From positions 1-64,000 of the forward strand of contig NZ_SLZR01000002.1 in the NCBI RefSeq assembly GCF_004341165.1: a stretch of 64,000 bases of DNA. The letters are read 5' to 3'. A program made the translations under genes and the position numbers. The stretch comes from Reinekea marinisedimentorum. Its GTDB lineage: Bacteria > Pseudomonadota > Gammaproteobacteria > Pseudomonadales > Natronospirillaceae. This document shows positions 46,814 through 56,414 of the stretch, one piece after another (the first letter of the stretch is position 1; every line of letters starts with the position of its first letter). Below the pieces are notes generated by a model. That model was not told the origin of the DNA. It saw only the letters and a program-made list of their open reading frames with translations, and made no database searches.

Positions 46814-48583
46814 TTAACGTCTATTAAACATGGAAGAGTCTAAATCGGAAGAGTAATCACCACTTTCACTGACTGTAGTGGTTACAGAACTCACAGTAAT
46901 ATCCATACTCTCTGAGTCACCTACCTGAAGGTTATAACTACTCCCTACGGTCATATCCGGGTGAGCGATTAATAGATGGTCGAAATCATTAATTGCCCAT
47001 AGCGACATGATTTCAGTACCACTGCTGGTTGAAAGCGTAACCGTAGTGCCTGAGTCATAGTCTGAAGAGCCTGTAAAGCTGATAGATGGTTGCGAGCTAT
47101 AGCTTGCCGGATCACTCGCCATTTGTGAGTTTCCGAACGCAAAAATAGTCCCATAATTCAGCATGAAGCTGTTATCAATATCGAAACAACTGTTACCTTC
47201 ATTAGAAGTTGGGCCGTTTGCGATAATGGTACCGCCATTCACCGTGGCTGTACCATTAGAGTCGACACTGTCACCGTTCGACTCTATAAGCAGAAAGCCG
47301 CCATTTATTACTAAGGTATTGTCGTCATAGTCAGATGCGGCATTGAGACCATCATCGCTTGAATTAATATCTATGTAACCGGAATTGATCGTAAGATAAC
47401 GAGCCTCCAGACCTTCAACTGTGTTTATGTCTTCAAACGTTCCGCCGTTGATGGTCAGGTATTCACTGGCTTTAATGCCATCCCCCAGAGAGGAGTCAAG
47501 TGTGAAGGTACCATCGTAGATGGTTGCATCAAGGTTTGCATCAATTGCATGATCCGTTGTTGAAAATAGAAACTCACCCCCGCCAACAAGTATATCCGTT
47601 TCAGACTTTAGCCCCTTACCTTCCGAGGTCAGACTAAGTTCTGCATCATATATGGCTATGATATTTTCGGCACTTATTCCATCATCGCCAGAGTCGATCT
47701 CTACAGTACCAGATTCAATAACAACGAAACCTTTGTCATCGTCTTCATTACTGGATTTCAGTGCATCTCCGTCAGCATAAATAGTAATGACAGCATCTTT
47801 AACAGCGACCGAATCCTTACCAACAACACCATCATCCACAGAAGCCACATAAAGATTTAAGCCCAATAGCTTAAGATCATCTTTGGTTTTCAATCCATTA
47901 TTATAATTAGCAGTGATAGTCAGACTTCCGCTGCCATTCAAAAGCAAATCACAATCGGAATACAGTGCAGCATCATAATCTTCGTCATCGGTTTCTCGTG
48001 TAGCGGAGTCTTCCAGGTAATTAACACTGTCTTCGACAAGTGAAATTTCTACATCATCAGCCGATACAACAACTATGGCCGGACCATCATCGGAAATTAT
48101 CGAAGCATCCTGCAATACCAGTCGGACATCTTCATCTTCGCCCACTTCAATACGAATTGTTGAATTAATATTTCCAGTGAGTAAGTAGGTGCCAGCTTCA
48201 GTAATGGAATAGGAGTCACTGCTACTATTTAATTCAACATAGGAATCTTCAAGATAATCAGTATAGACATCACCACTGAAGTCAATGACTTCTCCATTCA
48301 CCTCAGTAATCGCCGTGTCTAAATAGGCTGATATTTCAATATCACTGTAATAAGGTGATGTATCCTGTGTTGCCAAAAAGGATTCAAGGTCTGAATCACT
48401 ATACCCTTCACTTTCTTCGCTATCAGAGGACGTTGAATCGCTCTCGTCACTGGTAATCACTGAACTGTAAAAAACAGTCTGAAAGCTATCTTGCTGGCCT
48501 GGGGCGGCCACTGAATCATTACTGGCAATCAACGCAGAGGCAAACATGATCGCCGTAGTCAGGTGTAACTTATTGGTATTCAT
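46814..48583 (-). CDS. Secreted carbohydrate-binding beta-helix protein, Cthe_2159 family (589 aa)
   Basis: A signal peptide (MNTNKLHLTTAIMFASALIA...VAA) precedes an acidic Asp/Ser-rich protein dominated by repeats of the type ITINSGYIDINSSDDGL / LTINGGTFEDINT / VVIESGTVEIDSGDDGI, which form a right-handed parallel beta-helix with Ca2+-binding Asp pairs. This is the pattern of the Cthe_2159 domain (PF14262), whose founding member binds polygalacturonate and cellulose. The opening ITEAGTYLLTGNINSTIRIE is typical. ATG 48583 follows AAAGGAA; the frame opens at 48613. It probably binds extracellular polysaccharide; no catalytic residues are evident. Confidence 0.8.
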   Translation of the reverse strand: MNTNKLHLTTAIMFASALIASNDSVAAPGQQDSFQTVFYSSVITSDESDSTSSDSEESEGYSDSDLESFLATQDTSPYYSDIEISAYLDTAITEVNGEVIDFSGDVYTDYLEDSYVELNSSSDSYSITEAGTYLLTGNINSTIRIEVGEDEDVRLVLQDASIISDDGPAIVVVSADDVEISLVEDSVNYLEDSATRETDDEDYDAALYSDCDLLLNGSGSLTITANYNNGLKTKDDLKLLGLNLYVASVDDGVVGKDSVAVKDAVITIYADGDALKSSNEDDDKGFVVIESGTVEIDSGDDGISAENIIAIYDAELSLTSEGKGLKSETDILVGGGEFLFSTTDHAIDANLDATIYDGTFTLDSSLGDGIKASEYLTINGGTFEDINTVEGLEARYLTINSGYIDINSSDDGLNAASDYDDNTLVINGGFLLIESNGDSVDSNGTATVNGGTIIANGPTSNEGNSCFDIDNSFMLNYGTIFAFGNSQMASDPASYSSQPSISFTGSSDYDSGTTVTLSTSSGTEIMSLWAINDFDHLLIAHPDMTVGSSYNLQVGDSESMDITVSSVTTTVSESGDYSSDLDSSMFNRR

Positions 48584-49052
48584 TAATCCATTTCCTTTAT
48601 TTGAAATATTCATTCCCTGTTTTTGCTAATTAGGCGAGAGCAGAAAACGCTCGCAACAAAAAATACACAGAGTAAATCTATGCTATATGTCCTTCCGTAA
48701 AATCTCTGATGAGCAATACCTGATTAGCGCTTCAAATTTGAGTTAAAGGAGAATTATCAGTGCAGGACTGTGGCAAAACCTCAAAATTTAAACGACCATC
48801 TAAAATATTCATAATCAGAAAGTCAGAGGTATAGGAATAAAATTTAGGCGATAGATCGGCTGGTTTTAGCTTTCAATATGGAATCAATAGCAGGAGTGCA
48901 GACTTAGGAAAATCTCTTGTACGCATATATCTAACGAAGTGTTTAACCTCTAATTAAGACTGTTGTTTTATTGATTTTTTGACGCTGTTTGCAGATTAAG
49001 TGGTTCTGAGTAAGTACAGTTAATTCAGAGCAATTCTTTTGATCAGTAAAAT
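48584..49052. other. AT-rich intergenic region
   Basis: 469 bp with no recognised gene, repeat or RNA. It contains the promoter side of the Cthe_2159-type gene and of the gene at 49053. Confidence 0.4.
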
Positions 49053-49595
49053 ATGGCTGCAGCTTCTAGCTATAGAATAGGACTTTTGTTAGCGGCTTTA
49101 TTTATCGCACTATCCGCTGGTGCTTCCTATTGGTTCACGCAAAATCATGTAGATTGGCTCATTAAAGAAGTTCCCGATTCGATTTTGTACCAAAAGCAGT
49201 GGCAAACGCAGATAGACCAGATGACCTCAATAACGCATCCAGCCGTTTTTCATTGGCTACCAACGAACTGCTTCTGCCGATACTTTTCTTTAAATCATGC
49301 TAAACAAATTAGCGATACAGCAAAATCAAATGGTTATTCCGTCTTCCAGTTAAATACAAAGACTAACGGACTAGGCAAGACAGTAACACTACCAGATTCC
49401 TTCACAACACCACTATCACCCATTATTGTTATTACGAGGCCCGATGGCTCAATTGTATATGTTGGAGCATACAGTGATGGTGTTCAGTGTAATACGGGAA
49501 CCAGTATGGTCTACCGGTTTTTAGAAGACCCTAAAAGTCTTCCTGCACGCACGCTGGTGGGTTTGAATGTAAAAACCTGCCGGTGCGTTGATTAG
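49053..49595 (+). CDS. Membrane-anchored thioredoxin-like protein, DUF6436 type (180 aa)
   Basis: One N-terminal membrane segment (~9-30, GLLLAALFIALSAGASYWF) anchors a periplasmic domain. HWLPTNCFCRYFSLNHAK has a CxC pair at the position of a thioredoxin active site; LSPIIVITRPDGSIVYVGAYSDGVQCNTG looks like the cis-Pro strand region. This matches my memory of the DUF6436 family of gammaproteobacteria, whose role is unknown. No SD is obvious before the ATG. The C-terminus has CRC. A redox role is inferred. Confidence 0.65.
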   Translation: MAAASSYRIGLLLAALFIALSAGASYWFTQNHVDWLIKEVPDSILYQKQWQTQIDQMTSITHPAVFHWLPTNCFCRYFSLNHAKQISDTAKSNGYSVFQLNTKTNGLGKTVTLPDSFTTPLSPIIVITRPDGSIVYVGAYSDGVQCNTGTSMVYRFLEDPKSLPARTLVGLNVKTCRCVD

Positions 49596-49621
49596 TATTT
49601 CAGACAAATACGTCAACTCAA

Positions 49622-49813
49622 CGACTCTAGTGGTTTATGCGCCACTAGTGGGCTATGCGTAAAGTTCGGTCACTAAGGAGCAGAGTAGTGCAGTGAAGAT
49701 CAAGGCGAAAAAACGCAGTAATAGTGGCGCTATTTCAAGGTTTTTCAACGATGATCATCGCTGAACTGCGAAGCGAACAGTTACCTAACTTTGCGCATGG
49801 CCCACTAGAGTCG
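49622..49813. mobile_element. MITE-like 192-bp inverted-repeat element
   Basis: Ends are CGACTCTAGTGG (49622-49633) and its exact complement (49802-49813). The right arm continues GGCCATGCGCAAAGTT..GGTAACT and pairs with CTAGTGGGCTATGCGTAAAGTT..GGTCACT starting near 49646, the left side having a partial internal duplication. It has no coding capacity. No target duplication could be identified. A fragment with the same GCGCCACTAG motif is at 28960-28980. Confidence 0.7.
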
Positions 49814-49904
49814 CGGCGTTGTTAAGAACCTCTACACCGGCATTCACAGAGCCACACTAACCAGTGAAAATAAGATAAAGGTTACCTGCCTGGATAGCCA
49901 TAAA

Positions 49905-52517
49905 TTACGATTCAGAACTTAAAAACTGATCGATACGCTCTTTCACAGGACTCTCAGGATACAGTTCCAGGTAGTATTCATAGTAGGGTTTTGCTTCATC
50001 AGGGCGATTTAACTCTACCAGTGTATCGGCAATATTAAGATAAACAGGGGTACGTTCAGCATCGAGCTCAATAGTTTTTTCTAACCAATTGAGCGCTTCA
50101 GAAAACTGCCCGTCACGATAGAGTACAAAGCCGTAGTCATTTACGATACCCGGATTGGATGGGTTGTACGTCATGGCGATATGCAAGAGCTCCAATGATT
50201 GCTGATACTCTTTGTTTCTGTACTTTGCAAGTCCCTGAGCATGGTACTGATTCGCCTTCTCTATTCGCTCGCTAAGAGACAAACCTCTAATTTCATTATC
50301 CAGCTCATTCTGAATTTCCCTTGCAATTTTAGTGTCGCTTAACTCATTAAGCTTTTGCTTCAAAACCGCATTTTCTTTTTGTAGTTCCAATATTGCGGCC
50401 TTTAATTTTTCTTCGTCAGTTAATGCAGCGTCGGATAGATGAACCGGTGCTAATTCGAATAAGAATTCCCCCCCTTCACTACCTACCAAATTGCCAAACG
50501 CTGGCGTTTGATTTGAGTTTTCTGCGACCAAGGGTGAAACAAAGGCCCCCAGCTCTGATGCGGTAATTATATTGTTTTCATCAAGGTCTGCTTCACCAGA
50601 CAAACCCTTTAAAAGCGACCAGGTAAAGACTGAGTGCCCGCCTGGCCCTCCATCCGCTACCTCTTGGTCAGCACCTCCGGCAGTCAATATCTGCCGGGCT
50701 TGCCTTGATGAAATTTCCTCAAGATATTTGGACCTTACTTGCTGACCGCCGCTACGAGTTAAGGCTATCCCGCTATAACAGGAATCCATAACAAAATAGA
50801 CATGTTTGGCCGGTATCATGTCCGAGAAATCTTGCAGGTGAGTCATTGATATAGACTTGCTGTGGAACTTATCGAGCTCTGCATCAAAAGGAATGATGTA
50901 GCCAAGGTTTCGACCGGAAGGGAGAACTCGAGTCATACCATGACCGGCATAGAAAACGAACACTCGATCATTAGGTTTAACCTTGTTTGGATCAGACAAA
51001 ATATTAGCCAGATGCTCAGTTATATTCTCCCGATTCGCGTCTTCATCATAGAGAGTGAAGATATGGTTATCTTCAAACCCATATTGCTGCCTCAAGATAT
51101 CTTCGACGCCTTTAGCGTCATTAACTGCGTAACTAAGTTGCGGCCAGTATCGATATTTATTAATACCTATAACCAGCGCCCAACTATTACCGTACAGCTC
51201 ACTTTTAACAGCCACTGAAGGTTTAACGCTATCTGGTTTTTGTTCCGGCTCACTACCAAAAGGCGTACCATCAATAGTAACAACCTTATAACCTTCTTTT
51301 TTCAGCTCTGCTAATAAGGTTGGCAAGGCCTGGACCGTCTGCTTGTGAATATCATGGAACAGCAGAATGCCTTTTTTCTTTGATTCCAGCTCTGTCATTA
51401 CTCTCGAAACTATAGAATCTGGAATTGGATCAGCCCAGTCTTTAGAGTCAATATTCCACATAATCGCACGCATGCCTAGCTCGCCAGATACTTTAAGAAG
51501 CGCATCGTTCTTTGATCCGTAGGGTGGACGGAACAACTCGGTATCAACTCCGCTGACGGCTTTTAAAGCCTGACTGGTCTTTAGTAATTCGCTCTTTTGC
51601 TCATCTGCTTCAAGCTTAGTGAGCAAAGCATGAGAAAAACTATGATTGGCGAGCTGGTGCCCTTCCCTAAGTGCCCGCTGCAACTGTTCTGATTTCTTAC
51701 TCAGTTTAACCTGATCGCCATTAACTTCTCCGACGTTTTGCCCAACTGCAAAGAAGTAGCCTTTTACACCATACTCTTTAAGTGTATCTAGAATGGCACC
51801 TGTATTGCGGTAATGAGGGCCGTCGTCAAAGGTAAGGACAACCGTTTTTTCAGGTATTCCATAGCCCCAGACCAAATTAGAATTCTTGTTATCTTCAGCC
51901 CCTCTAACCGCAGGCTCGTTTAAAACCGCACCATTCTCATTAAACTGCTCATAGATTCGGTTCCGATCATACTGTTGATTAAGGAAATCAATATAATCCT
52001 GCCACGGCTCCAATTGCAGCCCTCGGGTTCCGATAGCGCTATAGATTTCACTAAGATCCTCTTTATAGGTATCCTGAATAACCAACATCTGCTGCTCCAA
52101 TTGACGCAGCTGACGCACTTCAATTTGGCTTAGGTAAGGCGTTTCAGAATGTTCAATTAAAAGGTTATCAACCAAGTCAATAAAAGCCAGAGCATCCGCC
52201 GCACGAAATTCATCACTATATATGTAGGCGAAAAGTTCATTCAGATGGCGGGCTCGTTCACTCGCGGGCAATTTCAACAACTGAGCCTCAAGATGCTCAA
52301 GCCGGTGCCTTTTTTCATAGTAGAAATTTCGCGCGATAAATGTATCTCTCTGACGAGCAACTTCATTGGTGCTCTCACCAGACATCAGAAAGATCATTTT
52401 TTGATGGTAACTCACGATGTCACGATAGTTAAAAGGTTGAAATAGCTGAGCAGAAGCCGAGCTCACTATGATGACAAAGCTAAGTAACAGCCCTTCAAAT
52501 TGTTTTCTTATATTCAT
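49905..52517 (-). CDS. Secreted NodB polysaccharide deacetylase - caspase-like peptidase - TPR fusion (870 aa)
   Basis: Domains in order: signal peptide 1-23 (ASA|Q); a helical region ~30-200 of unknown type; a NodB (CE4) domain ~222-415 with TFDDGPH (D231, D232), metal-binding NHSFSH (H292, H296), RPPYG (330-334) and LLFHDIH; a caspase-like (C14) domain ~440-690 with WALVIGINKY, catalytic H526 in FYAGHG and C580 in FVMDSCYSG; a coiled coil ~700-745; TPR repeats ~750-865 (YHAQGLAKYRNKEYQQSLEL, YGFVLYRDGQFSEALNWLEK). All catalytic residues of both enzymes are present. The two activities in one periplasmic chain are unusual. It follows the 3D-domain gene by 11 bp in an operon. Substrates are unknown. 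Confidence 0.88.
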   Translation of the reverse strand: MNIRKQFEGLLLSFVIIVSSASAQLFQPFNYRDIVSYHQKMIFLMSGESTNEVARQRDTFIARNFYYEKRHRLEHLEAQLLKLPASERARHLNELFAYIYSDEFRAADALAFIDLVDNLLIEHSETPYLSQIEVRQLRQLEQQMLVIQDTYKEDLSEIYSAIGTRGLQLEPWQDYIDFLNQQYDRNRIYEQFNENGAVLNEPAVRGAEDNKNSNLVWGYGIPEKTVVLTFDDGPHYRNTGAILDTLKEYGVKGYFFAVGQNVGEVNGDQVKLSKKSEQLQRALREGHQLANHSFSHALLTKLEADEQKSELLKTSQALKAVSGVDTELFRPPYGSKNDALLKVSGELGMRAIMWNIDSKDWADPIPDSIVSRVMTELESKKKGILLFHDIHKQTVQALPTLLAELKKEGYKVVTIDGTPFGSEPEQKPDSVKPSVAVKSELYGNSWALVIGINKYRYWPQLSYAVNDAKGVEDILRQQYGFEDNHIFTLYDEDANRENITEHLANILSDPNKVKPNDRVFVFYAGHGMTRVLPSGRNLGYIIPFDAELDKFHSKSISMTHLQDFSDMIPAKHVYFVMDSCYSGIALTRSGGQQVRSKYLEEISSRQARQILTAGGADQEVADGGPGGHSVFTWSLLKGLSGEADLDENNIITASELGAFVSPLVAENSNQTPAFGNLVGSEGGEFLFELAPVHLSDAALTDEEKLKAAILELQKENAVLKQKLNELSDTKIAREIQNELDNEIRGLSLSERIEKANQYHAQGLAKYRNKEYQQSLELLHIAMTYNPSNPGIVNDYGFVLYRDGQFSEALNWLEKTIELDAERTPVYLNIADTLVELNRPDEAKPYYEYYLELYPESPVKERIDQFLSSES

Positions 52518-52528
52518 GAAATATCCGT

Positions 52529-53083
52529 TTAATGAGAGATACAGACAGTTTGCTGACCGGTAAAAGCCAGTGTTTTTTGCTTTGCAGGTAAACCTTCGCC
52601 AGCATAAATATCGATATGCTGGTTCCTAATCATTTGTCCAACATCGGCAGCTATGAATTCATTACCTTTTAGGAAATGATGATTGGAGGGAATGGTCACC
52701 TGAGAACCCAATGCTACCTGTTTTGGATCTGCAGATACCGTACCAATCGTTAACGCTTGCCCTTTGGCATCAAGCGGCTGAACTGCCCGATGCCACTCGT
52801 TAGAATAGTAGCCAAGGTACCAACCAAATCTTGTTTTACCCCAGCCTTCCATTTTGACATCACGAAGAAAAGAACTGGGAAAGTCGGTTTTTATGCTTAA
52901 GTCAATAATGATGGATGTACGCTCGCCCTGGTAATCAGACTCTAAGGGAGTGTAGTACCCGGTAATATACCAGCCGTCACTACAGCTAGTTTGAACATTG
53001 GCACAAGACTGCAAGGCTATCAGGCAAAGCATTAGCCTGGGAATATAGAGGAAGGAAGTTTTTATTGGCGCCACTGATTTCAT
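52529..53083 (-). CDS. 3D-domain (double-psi beta-barrel) exported protein (184 aa)
   Basis: An N-terminal hydrophobic segment (FLYIPRLMLCLIALQSC) looks like a signal with a weak lipobox at LQSC. The C-terminal half contains the Asp motifs of the 3D domain: IGTVSADPKQVALGSQVTIP and EFIAADVGQMIRNQHIDIY, as in the catalytic barrel of MltA-type lytic transglycosylases and Rpf-like proteins. WYITGYYTP near the N-terminus also resembles MltA's YTGYYEP. It likely acts on peptidoglycan. It is the first gene of the operon with the deacetylase-caspase fusion, supporting a joint envelope role. Start ATG at 53083 lacks a strong SD. Confidence 0.78.
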   Translation of the reverse strand: MKSVAPIKTSFLYIPRLMLCLIALQSCANVQTSCSDGWYITGYYTPLESDYQGERTSIIIDLSIKTDFPSSFLRDVKMEGWGKTRFGWYLGYYSNEWHRAVQPLDAKGQALTIGTVSADPKQVALGSQVTIPSNHHFLKGNEFIAADVGQMIRNQHIDIYAGEGLPAKQKTLAFTGQQTVCISH

Positions 53084-53163
53084 GGTTAGTTTTTCTTATT
53101 TGGGTGCGCATACATATCGCTGGGTAGCTTATTAAATTGATGCGCTATGACGACCGACCTAAA

Positions 53164-53195
53164 AAAGCCCGCATAGTTAATTCCATGCGGGCTTT
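53164..53195. terminator. Bidirectional terminator after gpmI
   Basis: AAAGCCCGCAT pairs with ATGCGGGCTTT around a 10-nt loop; on the minus strand T6 follows. It ends the gpmI transcript at the right edge of the 16-kb segment. Confidence 0.88.
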
Positions 53196-53213
53196 CTACA
53201 AACCTAAAGCCTG

Positions 53214-54758
53214 TTACTTAATCAGGTTTTTACCCGTCATTTCAGCCGGAACATCAACACCCATAATGGTCAGCAGTGTTGGTGCCAGGTCGCACAATGC
53301 GCCCTCTTCCAGAGTAACACCTTCGATGTTCTTGGAAACATAAACCAGCGGTACCGGGAAGGTAGTATGGCTGGTGACTGCGCCGCCCGTTTCAGGGTCA
53401 ATCATCAGTTCAGCATTGCCGTGGTCAGCCGTGATCAGTACATCTGCACCGGTTTCCAGCGCAGCATTGGTTACTTTTTCCAGTGCTACATCGATGGCTT
53501 CAACCGCTTTGATCGCAGCTTCCATATCACCCGTGTGGCCCACCATGTCGCAGTTAGCGTAGTTACAGATGATCAGGTCGAATTCTTCAGACTGGATCGC
53601 TGCAACCAGCTTTTCAGTCACTTCAGGCGCACTCATCTCTGGCTGCATGTCATAGGTTGCAACCTTAGGAGAAGGCACCAGAATACGGGTTTCGCCTTCA
53701 AACTCGGCTTCGCGGCCACCGCTCATGAAGAAGGTTACGTGGGCATATTTTTCAGTTTCCGCAATGCGCAGCTGCTTGCCACCAAAGTTTTGCACAACTT
53801 CACCAATGGTATTGACCAGATCTTCCGGTGGGTAGGCAACATCGCATGGGATATCTGCAGCGTATTCAGTCAGGGAAACAAAGGCGCTCAACTCGGGCAT
53901 CACGGTGCGGTCCAGATCAGATTCCAGATCTTTCTGTACCAGAGCACGGGTCAGTTCACGCGCACGGTCCGGACGGAAGTTCATAAACACAACCGCGTCG
54001 CCATCCTGAATGGTAACCGGTGAGGTGTTTTCAGCACGAATGGAAGACGCCGGGCAGAACTCATCGTCTTTGTCCTGATCGTAAGCGGCATGCAGTGCAT
54101 CCATTGGCGTAGCTGCAACGATGTCAGCACTGCCTTTGGTAAGCAGGTCGTATGCAATCTGAACACGCTCCCAACGGTTGTCACGGTCCATGGCGTAATA
54201 ACGGCCAACCATTGACACAATACCGCCAACACCCAGTTTTTGGAGCTTCTCTTCCAGCTTCTCGATAGTAGCCAGTGCGCTGCGTGGTGGCGTATCACGG
54301 CCATCCAGGAAGGCGTGAACGTATACTTTATCAGCACCGCGCTTCACGGCCAGATCAACCATGCCATGCAGGTGATCATCATGAGAGTGAACACCACCCG
54401 GGCTCAACAGGCCCAAAATGTGAACAGCTTTACCTTTGGAAACAGCAGAATCCACTGCATTGACCAGAGCTTTATTCTCGAAGAAGTCACCATCAGCAAT
54501 GGCCTTGGTCACGCGGGTCAGAGATTGATAAACAGTACGACCGGCGCCAATATTCATATGGCCAACTTCTGAGTTACCCATCTGGCCATCCGGCAAGCCT
54601 ACTGCCATACCAGAAGTTTTGATCAGGGCATGCGGGTAATTTTCCCACAAACCGTTCCAAACCGGATTGTCCGCTTTTTCAATGGCATTAGACTGTGATG
54701 TTTCACTGTAACCAAAGCCATCCAGAATAAGCAAAATTGCCGATTTACCCTTTGCCAT
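53214..54758 (-). CDS. gpmI: 2,3-bisphosphoglycerate-independent phosphoglycerate mutase
   Basis: GpmI interconverts 3- and 2-phosphoglycerate using two Mn2+ ions. The 514-aa protein belongs to the alkaline phosphatase superfamily: [12 protein letters not shown] (first metal Asp), [16 protein letters not shown] (phosphoserine nucleophile), [26 protein letters not shown]-type [43 protein letters not shown] and [10 protein letters not shown]. Divergent from yibN by 342 bp. In relatives envC follows directly; here the downstream neighbour is the 3D-domain operon. Confidence 0.97.
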   Translation of the reverse strand: MAKGKSAILLILDGFGYSETSQSNAIEKADNPVWNGLWENYPHALIKTSGMAVGLPDGQMGNSEVGHMNIGAGRTVYQSLTRVTKAIADGDFFENKALVNAVDSAVSKGKAVHILGLLSPGGVHSHDDHLHGMVDLAVKRGADKVYVHAFLDGRDTPPRSALATIEKLEEKLQKLGVGGIVSMVGRYYAMDRDNRWERVQIAYDLLTKGSADIVAATPMDALHAAYDQDKDDEFCPASSIRAENTSPVTIQDGDAVVFMNFRPDRARELTRALVQKDLESDLDRTVMPELSAFVSLTEYAADIPCDVAYPPEDLVNTIGEVVQNFGGKQLRIAETEKYAHVTFFMSGGREAEFEGETRILVPSPKVATYDMQPEMSAPEVTEKLVAAIQSEEFDLIICNYANCDMVGHTGDMEAAIKAVEAIDVALEKVTNAALETGADVLITADHGNAELMIDPETGGAVTSHTTFPVPLVYVSKNIEGVTLEEGALCDLAPTLLTIMGVDVPAEMTGKNLIK

Positions 54759-55100
54759 ATGTATTGCCTCTATAAAATTGTAAGAAAACTACGAATATCG
54801 CTAGTTTACTGATTAAAACTCAAACTTCGAGTCGAATTTTCCGAATAAACTCTTCGCATTTATTAAATGCAGCTTCTATTGACCTGTCTCCGACTGAAGA
54901 CTGCGGCCGGTTCAGTTTTGATGAAAAGTGTTTCAACTTATACCCAAGACAGTGTTCAGTCCTATTGCAAAAGGGCTTCATTTTGTAATTTTCTGTCAAG
55001 CAGCATGCGCACAGAGCATGCCACAGAACAACTACCTTAACGCAGCCAGTGGTGTATACTGCCGCCTCATTTTTCATGTAAAACCTATAGAGAACCACCC
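54759..55100. other. gpmI-yibN divergent promoter region
   Basis: No gene supported. TATACT at 55055-55060 is a fair -10 element for yibN but no matching -35 box at the right spacing is obvious. Confidence 0.35.
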
Positions 55101-55520
55101 ATGCTAGAGCAACTCCTTGAATTCGTCGTAAACCATTGGGTATTAAGCTTAATCTGGGCTGTACTTTTGATCCTGCTGATTAAAACGGAAGGAGCCCGCG
55201 GTGGTGCGGCTGTCAGCAATGCTCAGGCAACCGCCCTGATCAACAATGAAAACGCTAAAGTACTGGATATTCGCAGCCGGGACGATTTCCTGGCCGGCCA
55301 CTTGCCAAACGCGATCAATATTCCATCAAAAGATTTGCAAATACGCCTGTCTGAACTGAATGCCTACAAAGATGAGAACCTCATCATTGTGTGCAAATCC
55401 GGCACAACGGCTGGCGCTATCGGTACGATCCTCAATAAACAGGGCTTCACCAAGCTGCATAAGCTGCGTGGCGGCATCCTGGAATGGAAAGGCAACAATC
55501 TGCCACTGGTTAAAGGTTAA
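55101..55520 (+). CDS. yibN: Membrane-anchored rhodanese-like protein YibN
   Basis: A single TM helix (~14-32, WVLSLIWAVLLILLI) is followed by a rhodanese domain (~45-135): VLDIRSRDDFLAGHLPNAIN and active-site Cys in LIIVCKSGTTAGAIG, then LHKLRGGILEWKGNNLP. Rhodaneses transfer sulfane sulfur, though for YibN no substrate is established. It begins the yibN-grxC-secB operon, 14 bp before grxC, the conserved gammaproteobacterial order. Confidence 0.93.
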   Translation: MLEQLLEFVVNHWVLSLIWAVLLILLIKTEGARGGAAVSNAQATALINNENAKVLDIRSRDDFLAGHLPNAINIPSKDLQIRLSELNAYKDENLIIVCKSGTTAGAIGTILNKQGFTKLHKLRGGILEWKGNNLPLVKG

Positions 55521-55534
55521 AGACGGAGCGCACA

Positions 55535-55798
55535 ATGGGGTCAAAACCACAGATCAAAATATACTCATCAGACTGGTGCCCATACTGCATTCGGGCAAAA
55601 CAACTGCTGGATAGCAAAGGGTTTGAGTACGAAGAGTTGATTGTCGATGGCAATGCCCAGCTGCGCGCACAAATGATGCAGGAAAGTGGACGCCGTACCG
55701 TGCCGCAGATATGGATCAACCAGCAGCATATTGGCGGCTGTGATGATTTATTTGCGCTGGAGCGTTCAAACCTATTAGACGGTCTTTTGAACCAGTAG
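55535..55798 (+). CDS. grxC: Glutaredoxin 3
   Basis: An 87-aa dithiol glutaredoxin that reduces disulfides with glutathione. Active site C15-P-Y-C18 in SSDWCPYCIRAKQLL; GSH-binding TVPQIWINQQHIGGCDDL holds the cis-Pro and the GG-x-DD pocket. Length and position between yibN and secB are as in E. coli. Confidence 0.96.
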   Translation: MGSKPQIKIYSSDWCPYCIRAKQLLDSKGFEYEELIVDGNAQLRAQMMQESGRRTVPQIWINQQHIGGCDDLFALERSNLLDGLLNQ

Positions 55799-55879
55799 CC
55801 GAAACTTTTCCTGATTGACTGGCAAAATAGCGCCGGCTTTTAGAAACTCACACCCAACTTATTACAACTTGGAGCTCCA

Positions 55880-56323
55880 ATGACAGAACAACAACCTCAA
55901 TTTGGCATTCAACGCATCTATGTAAAAGACCTTTCTTTTGAAAGCCCGAATGCGCCTGCCATTTACCGAAAAGAGTGGAAGCCTAAAATCAAGCTGGACC
56001 TGAACACCAAGGCTAACCCGCTGGATAAAGACGTATATGAAGTTGTATTGACGTTGACTGTATCTGCCAAACTGGAAGATGAAACAGCATTCCTGTGCGA
56101 AATTCAACAGGCGGGCATCTTCTCTATTGCCGGCTTCCCTGAAGACACCCGCAGCCAGATGCTGGGTGCATACTGCCCGAACATCCTGTTCCCGTATGCC
56201 CGTGAAGCGATTGATACTGCCGTTGTTAAAGGCAGTTTCCCTGCCCTGATGCTGGCTCCGGTAAACTTCGAAGCGCTATATGCTCAAAACAAGCAGGCTG
56301 CCGAGAACGCCACCAAGAACTGA
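55880..56323 (+). CDS. secB: Protein-export chaperone SecB
   Basis: SecB is a cytoplasmic tetrameric chaperone that keeps preproteins unfolded and hands them to SecA. The 147-aa protein has [49 protein letters not shown] and the C-terminal [18 protein letters not shown] and [17 protein letters not shown], the family signature. Preceded by a good SD (TTGGAGC). Third gene of the yibN-grxC-secB operon. Confidence 0.97.
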   Translation: MTEQQPQFGIQRIYVKDLSFESPNAPAIYRKEWKPKIKLDLNTKANPLDKDVYEVVLTLTVSAKLEDETAFLCEIQQAGIFSIAGFPEDTRSQMLGAYCPNILFPYAREAIDTAVVKGSFPALMLAPVNFEALYAQNKQAAENATKN

Positions 56324-56375
56324 TCGTTACCGATCCCGGCTCGCCCCACTGCACCGGCAGGTTGCGAGCCCGATA

Positions 56376-56400
56376 GCGCATGCGCAGAGCTCGCATGCGC
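56376..56400. terminator. Hairpin between convergent secB and thiI
   Basis: GCGCATGCG-N7-CGCATGCGC is a perfect 9-bp inverted repeat without a T-run, in the 90-bp space between two gene ends. Confidence 0.5.
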
Positions 56401-56414
56401 CACCCGCTAAACAC

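Noticed and set aside
54820-55098. 92-aa leftward frame between gpmI and yibN
   Set aside because: No family features, no ribosome-binding site, and it covers the shared promoter region; likely chance.
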